Source: Cellulosilyticum lentocellum DSM 5427
GTDB lineage: Bacteria > Bacillota > Clostridia > Lachnospirales > Cellulosilyticaceae
Assembly: GCF_000178835.2 (NCBI RefSeq)
Contig: NC_015275.1
Location: 951,001-1,015,000 of the forward strand
Direction: 5' to 3'
DNA length: 64,000 nucleotides
The position numbers and the translations under genes are program-made. The notes under the pieces were generated by a model. It had not been told where the DNA came from. It saw only the letters and a program-made list of their open reading frames with translations, and searched no databases. Of this stretch, positions 21,493 through 29,116 are shown in pieces. Each line of letters begins with the position of its first letter. Position 1 is the first letter of the stretch.

Positions 21493-21523
21493 TACAAGTC
21501 CTCCCCATTAGTTATTGGTTATG

Positions 21524-21880
21524 TTATTTTATACCCTTAGCTTTTAAATATATATCTATTGTGTTCTTAAATTGTTCTACAATTTGCTCGCGAACTTCTT
21601 CTGGAGCATCATTGACTTTTCTACATAGCAATAAAAGCTCTTTTTCAGTAGCATTTTTAGCCTCTAATTCATTTTCATATACGTCCTTATCCTCAATTCC
21701 CATCATATAATTTAAAGAAACCCCAAAATAATCAGCTAATATTTTAAGCTTATCTTGTTTTATTTGGCTTTTTCCACTTTTCCAACCACTAAAAACAGAT
21801 TGTGCTATTCCTGTGTCCTTTGAAACTTTATATGAACTTACCCCATTTTTTTGTAACAATTGTTCAAATATACTATACAT
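21524..21880 (-). CDS. XRE-family repressor (CI/ImmR-like)
   Basis: 118 aa from the minus-strand ATG at 21880, which has AAAGGAG at 7 nt; the frame continues 22 codons upstream without a ribosome binding site. HTH_3 domain at residues about 3-60 (SYKVSKDTGIAQSVFSGWKSGK is the recognition unit; ILADYFGVSLNYMMG closes the domain), then a helical tail. It should keep the prophage silent by binding the divergent control region at 21900-22080, and be removed through the ImmA protease encoded next to it. Confidence 0.9.
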   Translation of the reverse strand: MYSIFEQLLQKNGVSSYKVSKDTGIAQSVFSGWKSGKSQIKQDKLKILADYFGVSLNYMMGIEDKDVYENELEAKNATEKELLLLCRKVNDAPEEVREQIVEQFKNTIDIYLKAKGIK

Positions 21881-21906
21881 AAGATTACTCCTTTCGTTAA
21901 AAATAG

Positions 21907-22079
21907 ATATACTTCGAAAAGTTGTAGTATATTTGTTGACGCGCATAACAAAACGGAGTAATATATAATCATACTTCGAAAAAGCGCAGTAAACAAAAAA
22001 TATACAACTAAAAAATAATGCTTTATAAAAACGATTTACTTAATCTGAACAATGAAAGTATATCACAAAACCGAAGTAT
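21907..22079. promoter_or_regulatory. Divergent immunity control region with three repeated operator half-sites
   Basis: Site 1 (21907-21932): ATATACT, 12-bp spacer, AGTATAT. Site 2 (21971-21990): ATACTTCGAAAA...GCGCAGT, nearly the same with a weaker right arm. Site 3 (22072-22079): CGAAGTAT, the same half-site on the other strand. The ATACTTCG motif is therefore present three times in the repressor/early-gene intergenic region. Sites 1 and 2 bracket the candidate early promoter. Confidence 0.7.
21936..21964 (+). promoter_or_regulatory. Candidate early lytic promoter
   Basis: TTGACG (21936-21941), 17-bp spacer, TAATAT (21959-21964), sitting between repressor sites 1 and 2 and reading towards the HTH genes at 22130. 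Confidence 0.6.
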
Positions 22080-22129
22080 ACACAAGTATTATTTATTATT
22101 TTTAGAAAATTTTGAGAAAGGAGAAAGCC

Positions 22130-22336
22130 ATGAGTAAACTATTTACGTGTGAAGAAATTGCTGAAAGATATAGCGTAAAAATTATTACAGTTTGGGACTG
22201 GATAAGAAAAGGGAAACTTTCAGCGATGAAGGTAGGTAAACAGTACAGAATTACAGAACAAGACATTATATCCTTTGAGGAAAAATCAAGAAATTCAAAG
22301 CAGGTGGAATATGGACAAGCAACAAATAACAATTAA
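22130..22336 (+). CDS. Small HTH (excisionase-family) DNA-binding protein
   Basis: 68 aa from ATG 22130 with GAAAGGAG upstream. FTCEEIAERYSVKIITVWDWIRKGKLSAMKVGKQYRI is the classic MerR/excisionase-type winged HTH (PF12728): tandem helices, then a beta wing. It is the first gene of the early lytic operon, in the place of Cro or an excisionase, so it may control the immunity region or direct excision. The next gene starts inside it in another frame. Confidence 0.8.
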   Translation: MSKLFTCEEIAERYSVKIITVWDWIRKGKLSAMKVGKQYRITEQDIISFEEKSRNSKQVEYGQATNNN

Positions 22337-22511
22337 TGAAGCTGCAAGGATAATGGGTAAAGCACCACATTTTATTAGGCTATGTTTACGAGATGGCACA
22401 CTACCTTTTGGTATAGCAAAATTAACACCTGGTAGCAGTCGATGGAATTATTACATATCCCCAAAGTTATTTTATGAATATGTGGGTAATCAGAAGGGAG
22501 AAACAGCATGA
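22311..22511 (+). CDS. Second small HTH protein
   Basis: 66 aa from ATG 22311 (CAGGTGG upstream; the frame is open from 22275 but lacks a site). QQITINEAARIMGKAPHFIRL followed by DGTLPFG and a basic C-terminus fits a small excisionase-like HTH with a wing. It overlaps the previous gene by 26 bp and the antirepressor by 4 bp (ATGA), showing tight early-operon coupling. Confidence 0.7.
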   Translation: MDKQQITINEAARIMGKAPHFIRLCLRDGTLPFGIAKLTPGSSRWNYYISPKLFYEYVGNQKGETA

Positions 22512-23341
22512 ACAAAATGAGTAGTGCATTAGCACAAGGAGATCAAACACCAGTTATCTTAGTTGGCACAGATAGTAATGAGGTAAGAATTACTAGCGTT
22601 GAGTTAGTAGGAATGATTAATACATTTAGAACAGAAGAAGGTAATACAACAGAGAAAAGACATGACGACTTACTTAAATCTATTAGATTAGAAATTGAAA
22701 CACTTGAAAAAGCTGGTTTTATAGGAGTCGGAAATTTTTCGGAGTCCTCATACATTAATAAGCAGAATAAAGAACAACCTTGTTACTCCATGAATAAAGC
22801 TGGTGTCTTACAAATGCTTAATAAAGAATCAGCGGTAGTTAGATACAAGACAGTGCAGTACATAGAAAAGCTAGAGAAAGAAAACAAAACACTTAAGAAA
22901 GACTCATATATGATTGATGATCCAGTAGAACGTGCTAAGGCATGGATTAAAGAGCAAGAGGAGAAAAAGGTTATTGAACTTGAAAATGCTAAAAATAGAA
23001 AGCTGCTAGAAGAACAAGAACCGAAAGTAGCCTTTGCAAATGCCATAACAGCTTCTAAGAATTCTATATTAGTTCGTGAGCTTGCTAGGTTAATATCTCA
23101 AAACGGAATACAGATAGGCGAACAAAGGCTGTATAAATGGCTACGAGAGAAAGAGTTTGTAGAAAAGTTTTCATGTAAAGCTACTCAAAAAGCTATCAAT
23201 TTAAAGGTACTGGAGCTAGTAGAGAGAACTAGTCCAGACAAAGAGGGAAACTTCCATACTAACTTTACTACCTATGTTACACCAAAAGGACAAGCTTACT
23301 TTATAGGTAAATTTTTAGAGAATAGAGAAATGAGGGTATAG
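22508..23341 (+). CDS. Phage antirepressor, Rha-like N-terminus and KilA-C C-terminus
   Basis: 277 aa. Residues about 25-110 (EKRHDDLLKSIRLEIETL, then YSMNKAGVLQML) match the Rha regulatory domain; a charged coiled coil (about 115-170) follows; residues about 175-275 (ANAITASKNSILVRELARLI, then RLYKWLREKEF and YVTPKGQAYF) are the KilA-C antirepressor domain. Such proteins bind and neutralise phage repressors. Starts at ATG 22508 overlapping the previous stop. Confidence 0.88.
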   Translation: MNKMSSALAQGDQTPVILVGTDSNEVRITSVELVGMINTFRTEEGNTTEKRHDDLLKSIRLEIETLEKAGFIGVGNFSESSYINKQNKEQPCYSMNKAGVLQMLNKESAVVRYKTVQYIEKLEKENKTLKKDSYMIDDPVERAKAWIKEQEEKKVIELENAKNRKLLEEQEPKVAFANAITASKNSILVRELARLISQNGIQIGEQRLYKWLREKEFVEKFSCKATQKAINLKVLELVERTSPDKEGNFHTNFTTYVTPKGQAYFIGKFLENREMRV

Positions 23342-23343
23342 GA

Positions 23344-23667
23344 ATGAAAAGGAAGATGATTGAGAAAGTGGTAAGAATAGCTGCAGAAAGAAACATTATT
23401 AATCTAAATGATTTTGAGATACCTGCTAATGAGCGCCAAGGAGAGATTATAGCAGTAATTCAAGAGGGCATTGAAGAAGAAAATCAGAGAGTGATAGAGG
23501 CTTTGCAAGAAGGTTTTGCTGAATACTTACAACAGGTGCCAGATTCAAAGGTTAAAGATGAAGATACCGGAGAACTTAGGCCAATCACAGTACAAGAAGC
23601 TGTTGATTTTATCACTGGCGAGTATTGGAATGTAATGTCTGAAATAGATGAAGTTGTTAATGAATAG
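23344..23667 (+). CDS. Hypothetical early phage protein, 107 aa
   Basis: Acidic, helical protein without recognised motif. It follows the antirepressor after 2 bp. The middle (GEIIAVIQEGIEEENQRVIEALQEGF) is strongly helical and Glu-rich. Probably an early-operon accessory gene; no function assigned. Confidence 0.6.
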   Translation: MKRKMIEKVVRIAAERNIINLNDFEIPANERQGEIIAVIQEGIEEENQRVIEALQEGFAEYLQQVPDSKVKDEDTGELRPITVQEAVDFITGEYWNVMSEIDEVVNE

Positions 23668-23680
23668 GAGGAGTAGAACC

Positions 23681-23869
23681 ATGGACGGTGATGAACTAGC
23701 AAAATTAAAAAAAGAAGTAGCTGATTTGAAAAAAAATCAAGAGCAGCTACTTTCAACAACATTGACAATTATTGATATTACATACGACACAATGAAACTA
23801 ATGAGAGAACAACTAATAGTTGCAACTAACTTAATTGAATTCCAAAGAAGTAAACTACCTATTAGTTAA
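23681..23869 (+). CDS. Small coiled-coil phage protein, 62 aa
   Basis: ATG 23681 follows AGGAGGAG; the open frame upstream is not needed. The N-terminal half (DELAKLKKEVADLKKNQEQL) has a heptad pattern typical of a dimeric coiled coil. The 3' end overlaps, tail to tail, the minus-strand gene at 23855. Function unknown. Confidence 0.6.
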   Translation: MDGDELAKLKKEVADLKKNQEQLLSTTLTIIDITYDTMKLMREQLIVATNLIEFQRSKLPIS

Positions 23870-24433
23870 CCAATCTATTATGTTTTCACCAAGAGCAATT
23901 GCGATATCTGAATGCTTTTTTAGTACATCTGAAAACTTTGAGAAGAAGCCTTTACTTATGGGCTGATTATCTTCGATAACATTTTCAAAACGTTGAATAA
24001 GTTTATTTAATTCTTCTTGATCTTCAATAGGTTTTGCGGATATCAATGATTTTATTTCTTCAATACTTGAACCTATATTGAGAGTTACGTTTTGCTGATT
24101 ACCGACTACAGCTGAACCTTGTATAGTACCAATATTATACTGAAATGTTTGAGTATCATTTGAAGCAGTATTTACCTTATAGTACGCAATGTATCCAAGT
24201 AGTTCATTTGCACGTGTTAGTGGTTGAATTCGTTCGATCATATAACTTTCACCGGTTAAATTGTGAATCAATACATCGTTAACTTTTATATCTGATGTGC
24301 TAAGTAACTGTATACCATTAGGGTAATTTTTATCTGTAAAGAAACCTTTAGTATCTGCTACTACAGATTCATTACGTTTAATAGAAAAGATATCACCATT
24401 TCTTGCTATAACTCTATCACTAATACTAGACAT
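23855..24433 (-). CDS. Minus-strand cargo gene, unknown function, 192 aa
   Basis: A counter-oriented gene inside the early operon, starting at minus-strand ATG 24433 after AAAGGGGTG. The N-terminal half (SDRVIARNGDIFSIKRN, then FFTDKNYPNGIQLLSTSDIKVNDVL) looks beta-rich; residues about 110-125 (GTIQGSAVVGNQQNVTLNIG) form a Gly/Asn-rich linker often found in proteins with an effector-associated module; the C-terminal 70 residues are helical. It ends in IALGENIIDWL. It has its own leader hairpin, shared with the other minus-strand cargo gene at 42952. Opposite orientation means expression independent of the lytic operon, so it is probably made in the lysogen (immunity, exclusion or defence; inference). 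Confidence 0.7.
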   Translation of the reverse strand: MSSISDRVIARNGDIFSIKRNESVVADTKGFFTDKNYPNGIQLLSTSDIKVNDVLIHNLTGESYMIERIQPLTRANELLGYIAYYKVNTASNDTQTFQYNIGTIQGSAVVGNQQNVTLNIGSSIEEIKSLISAKPIEDQEELNKLIQRFENVIEDNQPISKGFFSKFSDVLKKHSDIAIALGENIIDWLTNR

Positions 24434-24452
24434 AATTAACACCCCTTTCATT

Positions 24453-24477
24453 AGTATTTCAGCTCTGCAAAGCTGAT
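24453..24477 (-). promoter_or_regulatory. Shared leader hairpin, copy 1
   Basis: On the minus strand TCAGCT, 6-nt loop, AGCTGA, followed by AATACT, 20 nt before the ATG at 24433. A 24/25-identical copy precedes the minus-strand gene at 43179. A TAAAAT -10-like element lies just upstream. Confidence 0.6.
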
Positions 24478-24530
24478 GAATAAATTTTAACATAATTTTT
24501 AAAATATTTAAAACTATAGGAGGAATAGAA

Positions 24531-24845
24531 ATGATTAAAGAAAAAAGAATACCATGTTTTGCAAATGTATGCGAAAAGTGCGGTGAAGTAGTCGTATTGC
24601 CAAAACAAGATAAAGTACCTAGTTACTGTCATATCTGTGGACATAAAGCTTTGTATAAAGAAGGATGGATTACAAAACCATTCCTTAAAGCTGAAGCGGT
24701 AACAGTTAATTCAGTAGCAGACATTGAAAAAGTCCTCTACAAACAGGTGGAGCTGTTAGCAGAGAACTCTAAAGAGTGTGAACCTGAAGTTTTGGTAATG
24801 ATTACTGAATGTATTAATGAAGTATTTAAAACTATTCTTGGGTAG
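24531..24845 (+). CDS. Zinc-ribbon phage protein, 104 aa
   Basis: Residues about 9-35 hold two CxxC knuckles (VCEKCGEV and YCHICGHK), a zinc ribbon; the remaining 65 residues are helical (VADIEKVLYKQVELLAENS). ATG 24531 follows ATAGGAGG. It converges with the minus-strand mini-gene at 24832, overlapping it by 14 bp. It may bind DNA or protein; role unknown. Confidence 0.65.
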   Translation: MIKEKRIPCFANVCEKCGEVVVLPKQDKVPSYCHICGHKALYKEGWITKPFLKAEAVTVNSVADIEKVLYKQVELLAENSKECEPEVLVMITECINEVFKTILG

Positions 24846-24984
24846 GAATGTTTAAGTTATTGTAAACATTCATATAAGCTTCAGATATAAACTTAGCAAT
24901 ATCTGAATTTGCTAGCTTACATTCACGAATTAATTTATCTGCAATTAATTTAGTTAATTCTAAAGCAATTTCTTCTTTGGGCAT
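24832..24984 (-). CDS. Minus-strand mini-gene, 50 aa
   Basis: Translation of minus strand from ATG 24984 gives MPKEEIALELTKLIADK... ending NNLNIPTQE, an amphipathic helical peptide. The ribosome binding site AAAGGAGGTGAT is one of the strongest in the window, with a 4-nt spacer, and can be sequestered by a hairpin (see separate entry). A TTGTTA-16-TAAAAT promoter-like pair lies upstream on the same strand. Resembles short helical proteins of firmicute phages; function unknown. Confidence 0.65.
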   Translation of the reverse strand: MPKEEIALELTKLIADKLIRECKLANSDIAKFISEAYMNVYNNLNIPTQE

Positions 24985-24990
24985 CAATAT

Positions 24991-25010
24991 CACCTCCTTT
25001 CATAGAGGTG
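24991..25010 (-). promoter_or_regulatory. Hairpin sequestering the ribosome binding site of the 50-aa gene
   Basis: On the minus strand CACCTC (25010-25005) pairs with GAGGTG (24996-24991), the latter being the core of the ribosome binding site; 8-nt loop. Translation could be switched by opening this stem. Confidence 0.5.
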
Positions 25011-25070
25011 TACTAGGCTCACAGAATAAATTTTAACACAATTCTAACAAATAACAAAGGAGTTGAGTAG

Positions 25071-25205
25071 ATGCTTAGAAAAGCTTTAATGCTAGACGAG
25101 TTTAAAGAGCTATGTAGAGGAGAACCAAAGCTTGAGATTTTAGGTGATGTTTTAGCAGGCATTACAGCATTTGTATTTATTTTCGCACTGGCGGTGTTCT
25201 TATGA
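25071..25205 (+). CDS. Small single-pass membrane protein, 44 aa
   Basis: ATG 25071 follows AAAGGAG. The charged N-terminus (LDEFKELCRGEPKLE) leads into a C-terminal hydrophobic helix (about residues 26-44, LAGITAFVFIFALAVFL). It overlaps the next mini-gene by ATGA, so the two are translated as a pair. No function known. Confidence 0.6.
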   Translation: MLRKALMLDEFKELCRGEPKLEILGDVLAGITAFVFIFALAVFL

Positions 25206-25336
25206 GTTGGGGATATATATTAGTGTTATCCACAATATTATTCACATCTTGGAAAGTTGGACAACCTAGGATAGCTAAACGTGAGAGAGCAAAAAGAAAA
25301 AGCCTTAAAGTAGCTGCAACTACAAAAAGGCCATAA
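25202..25336 (+). CDS. Small membrane protein with basic tail, 44 aa
   Basis: Starts in the ATGA overlap with the previous gene. An N-terminal hydrophobic stretch (GYILVLSTILFTSW) is followed by a very basic tail (RIAKRERAKRKSLK). The pairing of two tiny membrane proteins suggests a membrane complex, but nothing more can be said. Confidence 0.55.
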   Translation: MSWGYILVLSTILFTSWKVGQPRIAKRERAKRKSLKVAATTKRP

Positions 25337-25383
25337 GAAAATAATTTATAAGAGAAATATAGCATAGGAGAGTGATAAATGCA

Positions 25384-25671
25384 ATGAAATATATTACTAG
25401 CCTTACAGATAATCTTACCTACAGAGAAACAAATGTTGCTAAATGGGTATTAGACAACATGATGAAAAGCCGAAAGTATGAGTTTAAGTTTGCAATAGAA
25501 CAAGGAGCAAAGGAGACGTTCACTTGTAACCAAACGGTTATTAATACTTTAAGGAAATTAGAAATAGCAGAAGCTATACATTATAGGGGTAAAAAGCAAA
25601 AGAATGTAACAGTAAGCAGATTTATGAGGGAAACATTTAATGAATTAATTAAGGTATTAGAGGTGAGGTAA
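25384..25671 (+). CDS. Hypothetical phage protein, 95 aa
   Basis: Two in-frame starts are possible: GTG 25372, too close to the AGGAGAG site, and ATG 25384. The sequence (YRETNVAKWVLDNMM, then CNQTVINTLRKLEIAEAIHYRGKKQKN) looks like a small winged-helix protein with a basic recognition region. Located just before the recombination module; a DNA-binding role is plausible. Confidence 0.55.
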   Translation: MKYITSLTDNLTYRETNVAKWVLDNMMKSRKYEFKFAIEQGAKETFTCNQTVINTLRKLEIAEAIHYRGKKQKNVTVSRFMRETFNELIKVLEVR

Positions 25672-25848
25672 ATGGATCCATGTGCTTATTGTTTTGCTTA
25701 CCCACATCAATGTGAAAAAATGTGTGAAGATAAGAGACAGTACATAAATGAGTTTGATGAAGATACCAAGGTTGTAAAAAGGCAGCCATGTAAGAAAAAG
25801 AGAGTGTTTAGTAACCAATACAACAAAAACGGAATAAGGAGGTCTTAG
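25672..25848 (+). CDS. Cys-rich small protein, 58 aa
   Basis: ATG 25672 follows GAGGTGAGG. Cysteines at residues 4, 7, 14, 18 and 40 (PCAYCFAYPHQCEKMC) suggest one zinc site; the C-terminus is strongly basic (KKKRVFSNQYNKNGIRRS). It ends 3 bp before the SMC-like ATPase gene. Similar tiny Cys-rich proteins recur at 31638, 32476, 34058, 34498 and 34698. Confidence 0.6.
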   Translation: MDPCAYCFAYPHQCEKMCEDKRQYINEFDEDTKVVKRQPCKKKRVFSNQYNKNGIRRS

Positions 25849-25851
25849 TCA

Positions 25852-27474
25852 ATGAAGATTAAGCGTTTAGAAATTAAAAATTTCATAGGTGTTAAAGAGT
25901 TAAATTGGAGTCCAAAAGCAGGCGTTAACGTACTTAAAGGTAGAAAGGCAGAAGGTAAGACTTCAATATTAGAAGCTATTGAAAAAGCATTTACTAACTT
26001 TAGTAGACGTTCTGAGGTAGTAAGACATGGAGAGGATGAAGCTACTCTTTACGTGGAAACAGATGAAGGACTAGAGATTGATAGACGCATTAGAACTGAA
26101 AAAAGTGACTATATGAAGCTTAGACAAGAAGGTAAGGCAATCAATTCTACAGAATCTGAGCTTAGAAAGCTTATTTCAGGTGATATTTTCAGACCTCTTG
26201 ACTTTGTAAACATGAGTATTAAGGAACAGACAGCAATTATTCTTAATATGATTGAAATTAACTGGTCAGTAGATGACATTATTAGTTGGTTTGGAGTAGA
26301 GCCGGATGGTATCAACTATGATAAGCATATTCTTCAAGTACTTAAGGATATTGAGGTTAAGTATTACAAAGAACGCGAAGAGATTAATCGTCAAATTACT
26401 ACTCTTAAAGTACAATGTGAATCTATTAAAAAAGAGTTGCCAGGTAATTATGATGGTGAAGAATGGAGAGCTAAGAATATCCAAGAGTATTACAACAAGA
26501 TTAGTGAAGCTCAAAGTATCAATAACCTAATTGATAAAGCCAAGGCTTTGCAAGAAGGAATTGAAAATAAGATAGCTGCCATTAATGCAGATGCAGATAG
26601 CCAGAAGTCTAGAATTAACTTGAAATACAAAGAAGAAGAAGCTGATCTTAAAGATGTTATTGATTTAGCTAAGAAGAAGATTGTAGATGCATCGAATTAC
26701 ATAGCCAGTGCTGAGCAAAGAAAAGAGAATGAAAGATTTAAATTAGATGAAGCTAAAAAGCAAGAGATAGCTGATATTGAAGAAAAATATAATGCTATGT
26801 TCAATCAAATTTCTAGCGAAGTGGATGCAGAAGTAGAAGAAAAGAAATCACTAATTGAAATCCAAAATAATAAGATTTCAGTTAATGAGTCTAAGATTGA
26901 AGGCCTTTCAGATAAGAAAGAAATTGAAATTAAGGCAGTTGATGAACAAACAGTGCAAAGAATTGAAACTGAAAAGACAAGGGTTGGTAATGCAGCTGAG
27001 TATCTTGCTGAAAATACAGTAATTGATATTGAACCATTGCAGGAAGAGGCTGATAAAGTGGCTGAAATGCAAAGCTATCTTAGAGAATGGGACAGGCTAC
27101 AAGATATTATTAATGGCAGTTTAAGAGAGAAACAAGAGTATAGTGATAGCCTTACTCAAAAGATTAAGGTTGCTAGAGAAAAGCCTTCTGATTTACTTAA
27201 AACTCATGCCTTACCAATTGAAGGAATTAGTGTTGATGAAAAAGGAAACATCAGAATTGGTGGCACTCTATTAGATGGTTTAAGTGATGGTGAAAAGCTA
27301 GAGGTTGCTTTCAAGGTGGCATTACAACGCATGGGAGAACTACGAGTAATGTGTATAGATGGATTTGAAAAGCTTAATGAATCGGAGCAAGAAAAAGTAA
27401 CTAAGATTTGTGAAGAAAATGATATTCAAGCATTTGTAACAGTTGTTGCAGAAAAAGAATTGGAGGTTATGTAA
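25852..27474 (+). CDS. SMC/RecF-like AAA ATPase of the phage recombination module
   Basis: 540 aa. It starts KIKRLEIKNFIGVKELNW, typical of SMC/RecN/SbcC N-termini; Walker A is GRKAEGKTS near residue 31. Residues about 180-420 form a long coiled coil (EIADIEEKYNAMFNQ and neighbours). The ABC signature LSDGEKLEVAF lies near 477 and Walker B (VMCIDGFEKL) near 500, where the usual DE pair is DG, an odd feature that could lower ATPase activity. It lies in an operon with RecT and a PD-(D/E)XK nuclease, so it probably handles DNA ends during phage recombination. Confidence 0.85.
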   Translation: MKIKRLEIKNFIGVKELNWSPKAGVNVLKGRKAEGKTSILEAIEKAFTNFSRRSEVVRHGEDEATLYVETDEGLEIDRRIRTEKSDYMKLRQEGKAINSTESELRKLISGDIFRPLDFVNMSIKEQTAIILNMIEINWSVDDIISWFGVEPDGINYDKHILQVLKDIEVKYYKEREEINRQITTLKVQCESIKKELPGNYDGEEWRAKNIQEYYNKISEAQSINNLIDKAKALQEGIENKIAAINADADSQKSRINLKYKEEEADLKDVIDLAKKKIVDASNYIASAEQRKENERFKLDEAKKQEIADIEEKYNAMFNQISSEVDAEVEEKKSLIEIQNNKISVNESKIEGLSDKKEIEIKAVDEQTVQRIETEKTRVGNAAEYLAENTVIDIEPLQEEADKVAEMQSYLREWDRLQDIINGSLREKQEYSDSLTQKIKVAREKPSDLLKTHALPIEGISVDEKGNIRIGGTLLDGLSDGEKLEVAFKVALQRMGELRVMCIDGFEKLNESEQEKVTKICEENDIQAFVTVVAEKELEVM

Positions 27475-27476
27475 TT

Positions 27477-28271
27477 ATGTCAGATAAAAAAGAATTAGTT
27501 TTAAAAGAAACCCATAGCAGGTTAAACCAGCTATTAGCTACAAAGATGGAGGCAATGCCAAAGGATTTTAATCAAACTAGATTTCTTCAAAATTGTATGA
27601 CTGTTTTACAGGATACAAAAGGCATTGAAAATTGCCATCCGGTAAGCATTGCTAGAACATTGCTAAAAGGTGCATTTCTTGGTTTGGATTTTTTTCAAAG
27701 AGAGTGCTATGCAATTCCTTATGGTGGTGAGCTACAATTCCAAACAGATTACAAAGGCGAAACCAAGATGGCTAAGAAGTATAGCATTAGGGACATTAAG
27801 GATATTTACGCTAAGGTAGTCAGAAAAGGGGATGAATTTAAAGAGGAAATTGTTGCAGGTCAACAAGTAGTAGACTTTAAACCTCTACCATTTAATGATG
27901 CTGAGATTATCGGGGCTTTTGCAGTAGTTCTTTATCAAGATGGTGGAATGGAATATGAGACTATGAGCACAAAGCAAATAGAAGGTATTAGAGATAATTT
28001 TAGCAAAATGAAAAATGGTTTAATGTGGACAAAGACACCAGAGGAAGCTTATAAGAAAACAGTTTTAAGAAGGCTTACAAAGAAAATTGAAAAAGATTTT
28101 GCTAGTATTGATCAGGCAAAAGCGTATGAAGAATCCAGTGATATGCAATTCAAGCAAGATGAACAAAAACAAGATGCTAAAGATCCTTTTGCAGATGCAG
28201 TAGATGTTGAATTTACAGAAGAAACAGAAGGACAAGTAAGACTTGATGGTGAAGCTGATGGAGCTAAATAG
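27477..28271 (+). CDS. recT: RecT-family single-strand annealing protein
   Basis: 264 aa. RecT motifs: CHPVSIARTLLKGAFLGLD, CYAIPYGGELQFQTDYKG and KTPEEAYKKTVLRRLTKKI. It anneals complementary single strands exposed by a partner 5'-3' exonuclease. The C-terminal 40 residues are acidic and low in complexity (QDAKDPFADAVDVEF), as is common in RecT. Two bp after the ATPase gene; the nuclease gene starts inside its last codons. Confidence 0.93.
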   Translation: MSDKKELVLKETHSRLNQLLATKMEAMPKDFNQTRFLQNCMTVLQDTKGIENCHPVSIARTLLKGAFLGLDFFQRECYAIPYGGELQFQTDYKGETKMAKKYSIRDIKDIYAKVVRKGDEFKEEIVAGQQVVDFKPLPFNDAEIIGAFAVVLYQDGGMEYETMSTKQIEGIRDNFSKMKNGLMWTKTPEEAYKKTVLRRLTKKIEKDFASIDQAKAYEESSDMQFKQDEQKQDAKDPFADAVDVEFTEETEGQVRLDGEADGAK

Positions 28272-29070
28272 AAAAAATTACTTTAGTAAAGAAGCCGAAT
28301 CTGCATTCATGGGTAGTAGCAGCTTTAAAGCGTGGGATATTCTCCACGCTGGAGGCTGTGAAGCTAGAGAATTAGCCAAGCATAATGGGGAGTGGCAAGA
28401 AAAAGAGAATGATGCATATTTGCTTGGTAGCTATGTTCATGCTTGGAATGAAGGAAACTTGAAGGAATTTATTATTGAGCACCCTGAAATGTTTAAGAAA
28501 GATGGCTCAATTTACGCTAAATTTGCACTAGGAGACGTTATGATTAATACCCTTAAGAATGATGCACTGGTAGAAAGATTTCGTGATGGAGCTGAAAAGG
28601 AACGTATTTTTACAGGTAAAATCAGTGGTATTCCTTTCAAAATTCAAATAGATATTCTTAATATCGAAAAAGGTTACTTTGCTGATATTAAGACAACAAA
28701 GAACCTGTCAGAGACTTACTATAATGAGCATACAAAGCGCAGAGAAACCTTTATTGATAAGTATGACTATTACACACAAATAGCCATATACGCTGAAATA
28801 CTACGTCAAAATCTAGGAATGACTACATACTTAGAACCTTATTTGCTCGTAGTAGATAAGCAAGAGGTTCCAGATCATGCAATTATTGATGTGGGTACCA
28901 GCTTTATTGAAGAAAAGTTAGAAGAAATTAAAGGCAGATTACCACGTATCATGGCTGTAAGGAATCTAGTTGAAGAACCTATTGGATGTGGTAAATGTGA
29001 TTATTGCAGAAGCAAAAAGAAAGCTAAAATAATCACTTTAAATCAATATGCTGAATCACTTGGATTATAG
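28258..29070 (+). CDS. PD-(D/E)XK exonuclease (RecE/YqaJ-like)
   Basis: 270 aa from ATG 28258 (GGTGAAG 7 nt before; TTG 28243 and ATG 28246 are alternatives). The nuclease core is seen in GSYVHAWNEG, IQIDILN and FADIKTTKN, giving the D...DxK triad, with a later Tyr/Gln region YTQIAIYAEI. CGKCDYC near the C-terminus may bind an Fe-S cluster or zinc, as in AddB/Cas4-type relatives. It overlaps recT by 14 bp, and together they make a RecET-type pair. Confidence 0.85.
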   Translation: MELNRKNYFSKEAESAFMGSSSFKAWDILHAGGCEARELAKHNGEWQEKENDAYLLGSYVHAWNEGNLKEFIIEHPEMFKKDGSIYAKFALGDVMINTLKNDALVERFRDGAEKERIFTGKISGIPFKIQIDILNIEKGYFADIKTTKNLSETYYNEHTKRRETFIDKYDYYTQIAIYAEILRQNLGMTTYLEPYLLVVDKQEVPDHAIIDVGTSFIEEKLEEIKGRLPRIMAVRNLVEEPIGCGKCDYCRSKKKAKIITLNQYAESLGL

Positions 29071-29078
29071 ATAGTATT

Positions 29079-29097
29079 GGGGCCAATACAAGGCCCC
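29079..29097. other. GGGGCC/GGCCCC hairpin
   Basis: Six-bp G/C stem (29079-29084 with 29092-29097) in the 46-bp gap before the DUF4373 gene. Similar hairpins stand at 33423-33439 and 33561-33578. No T-run on the + strand, so it is perhaps an mRNA-stabilising or processing element. Confidence 0.4.
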
Positions 29098-29116
29098 TTG
29101 AAAGGAGGTTAAGGTA

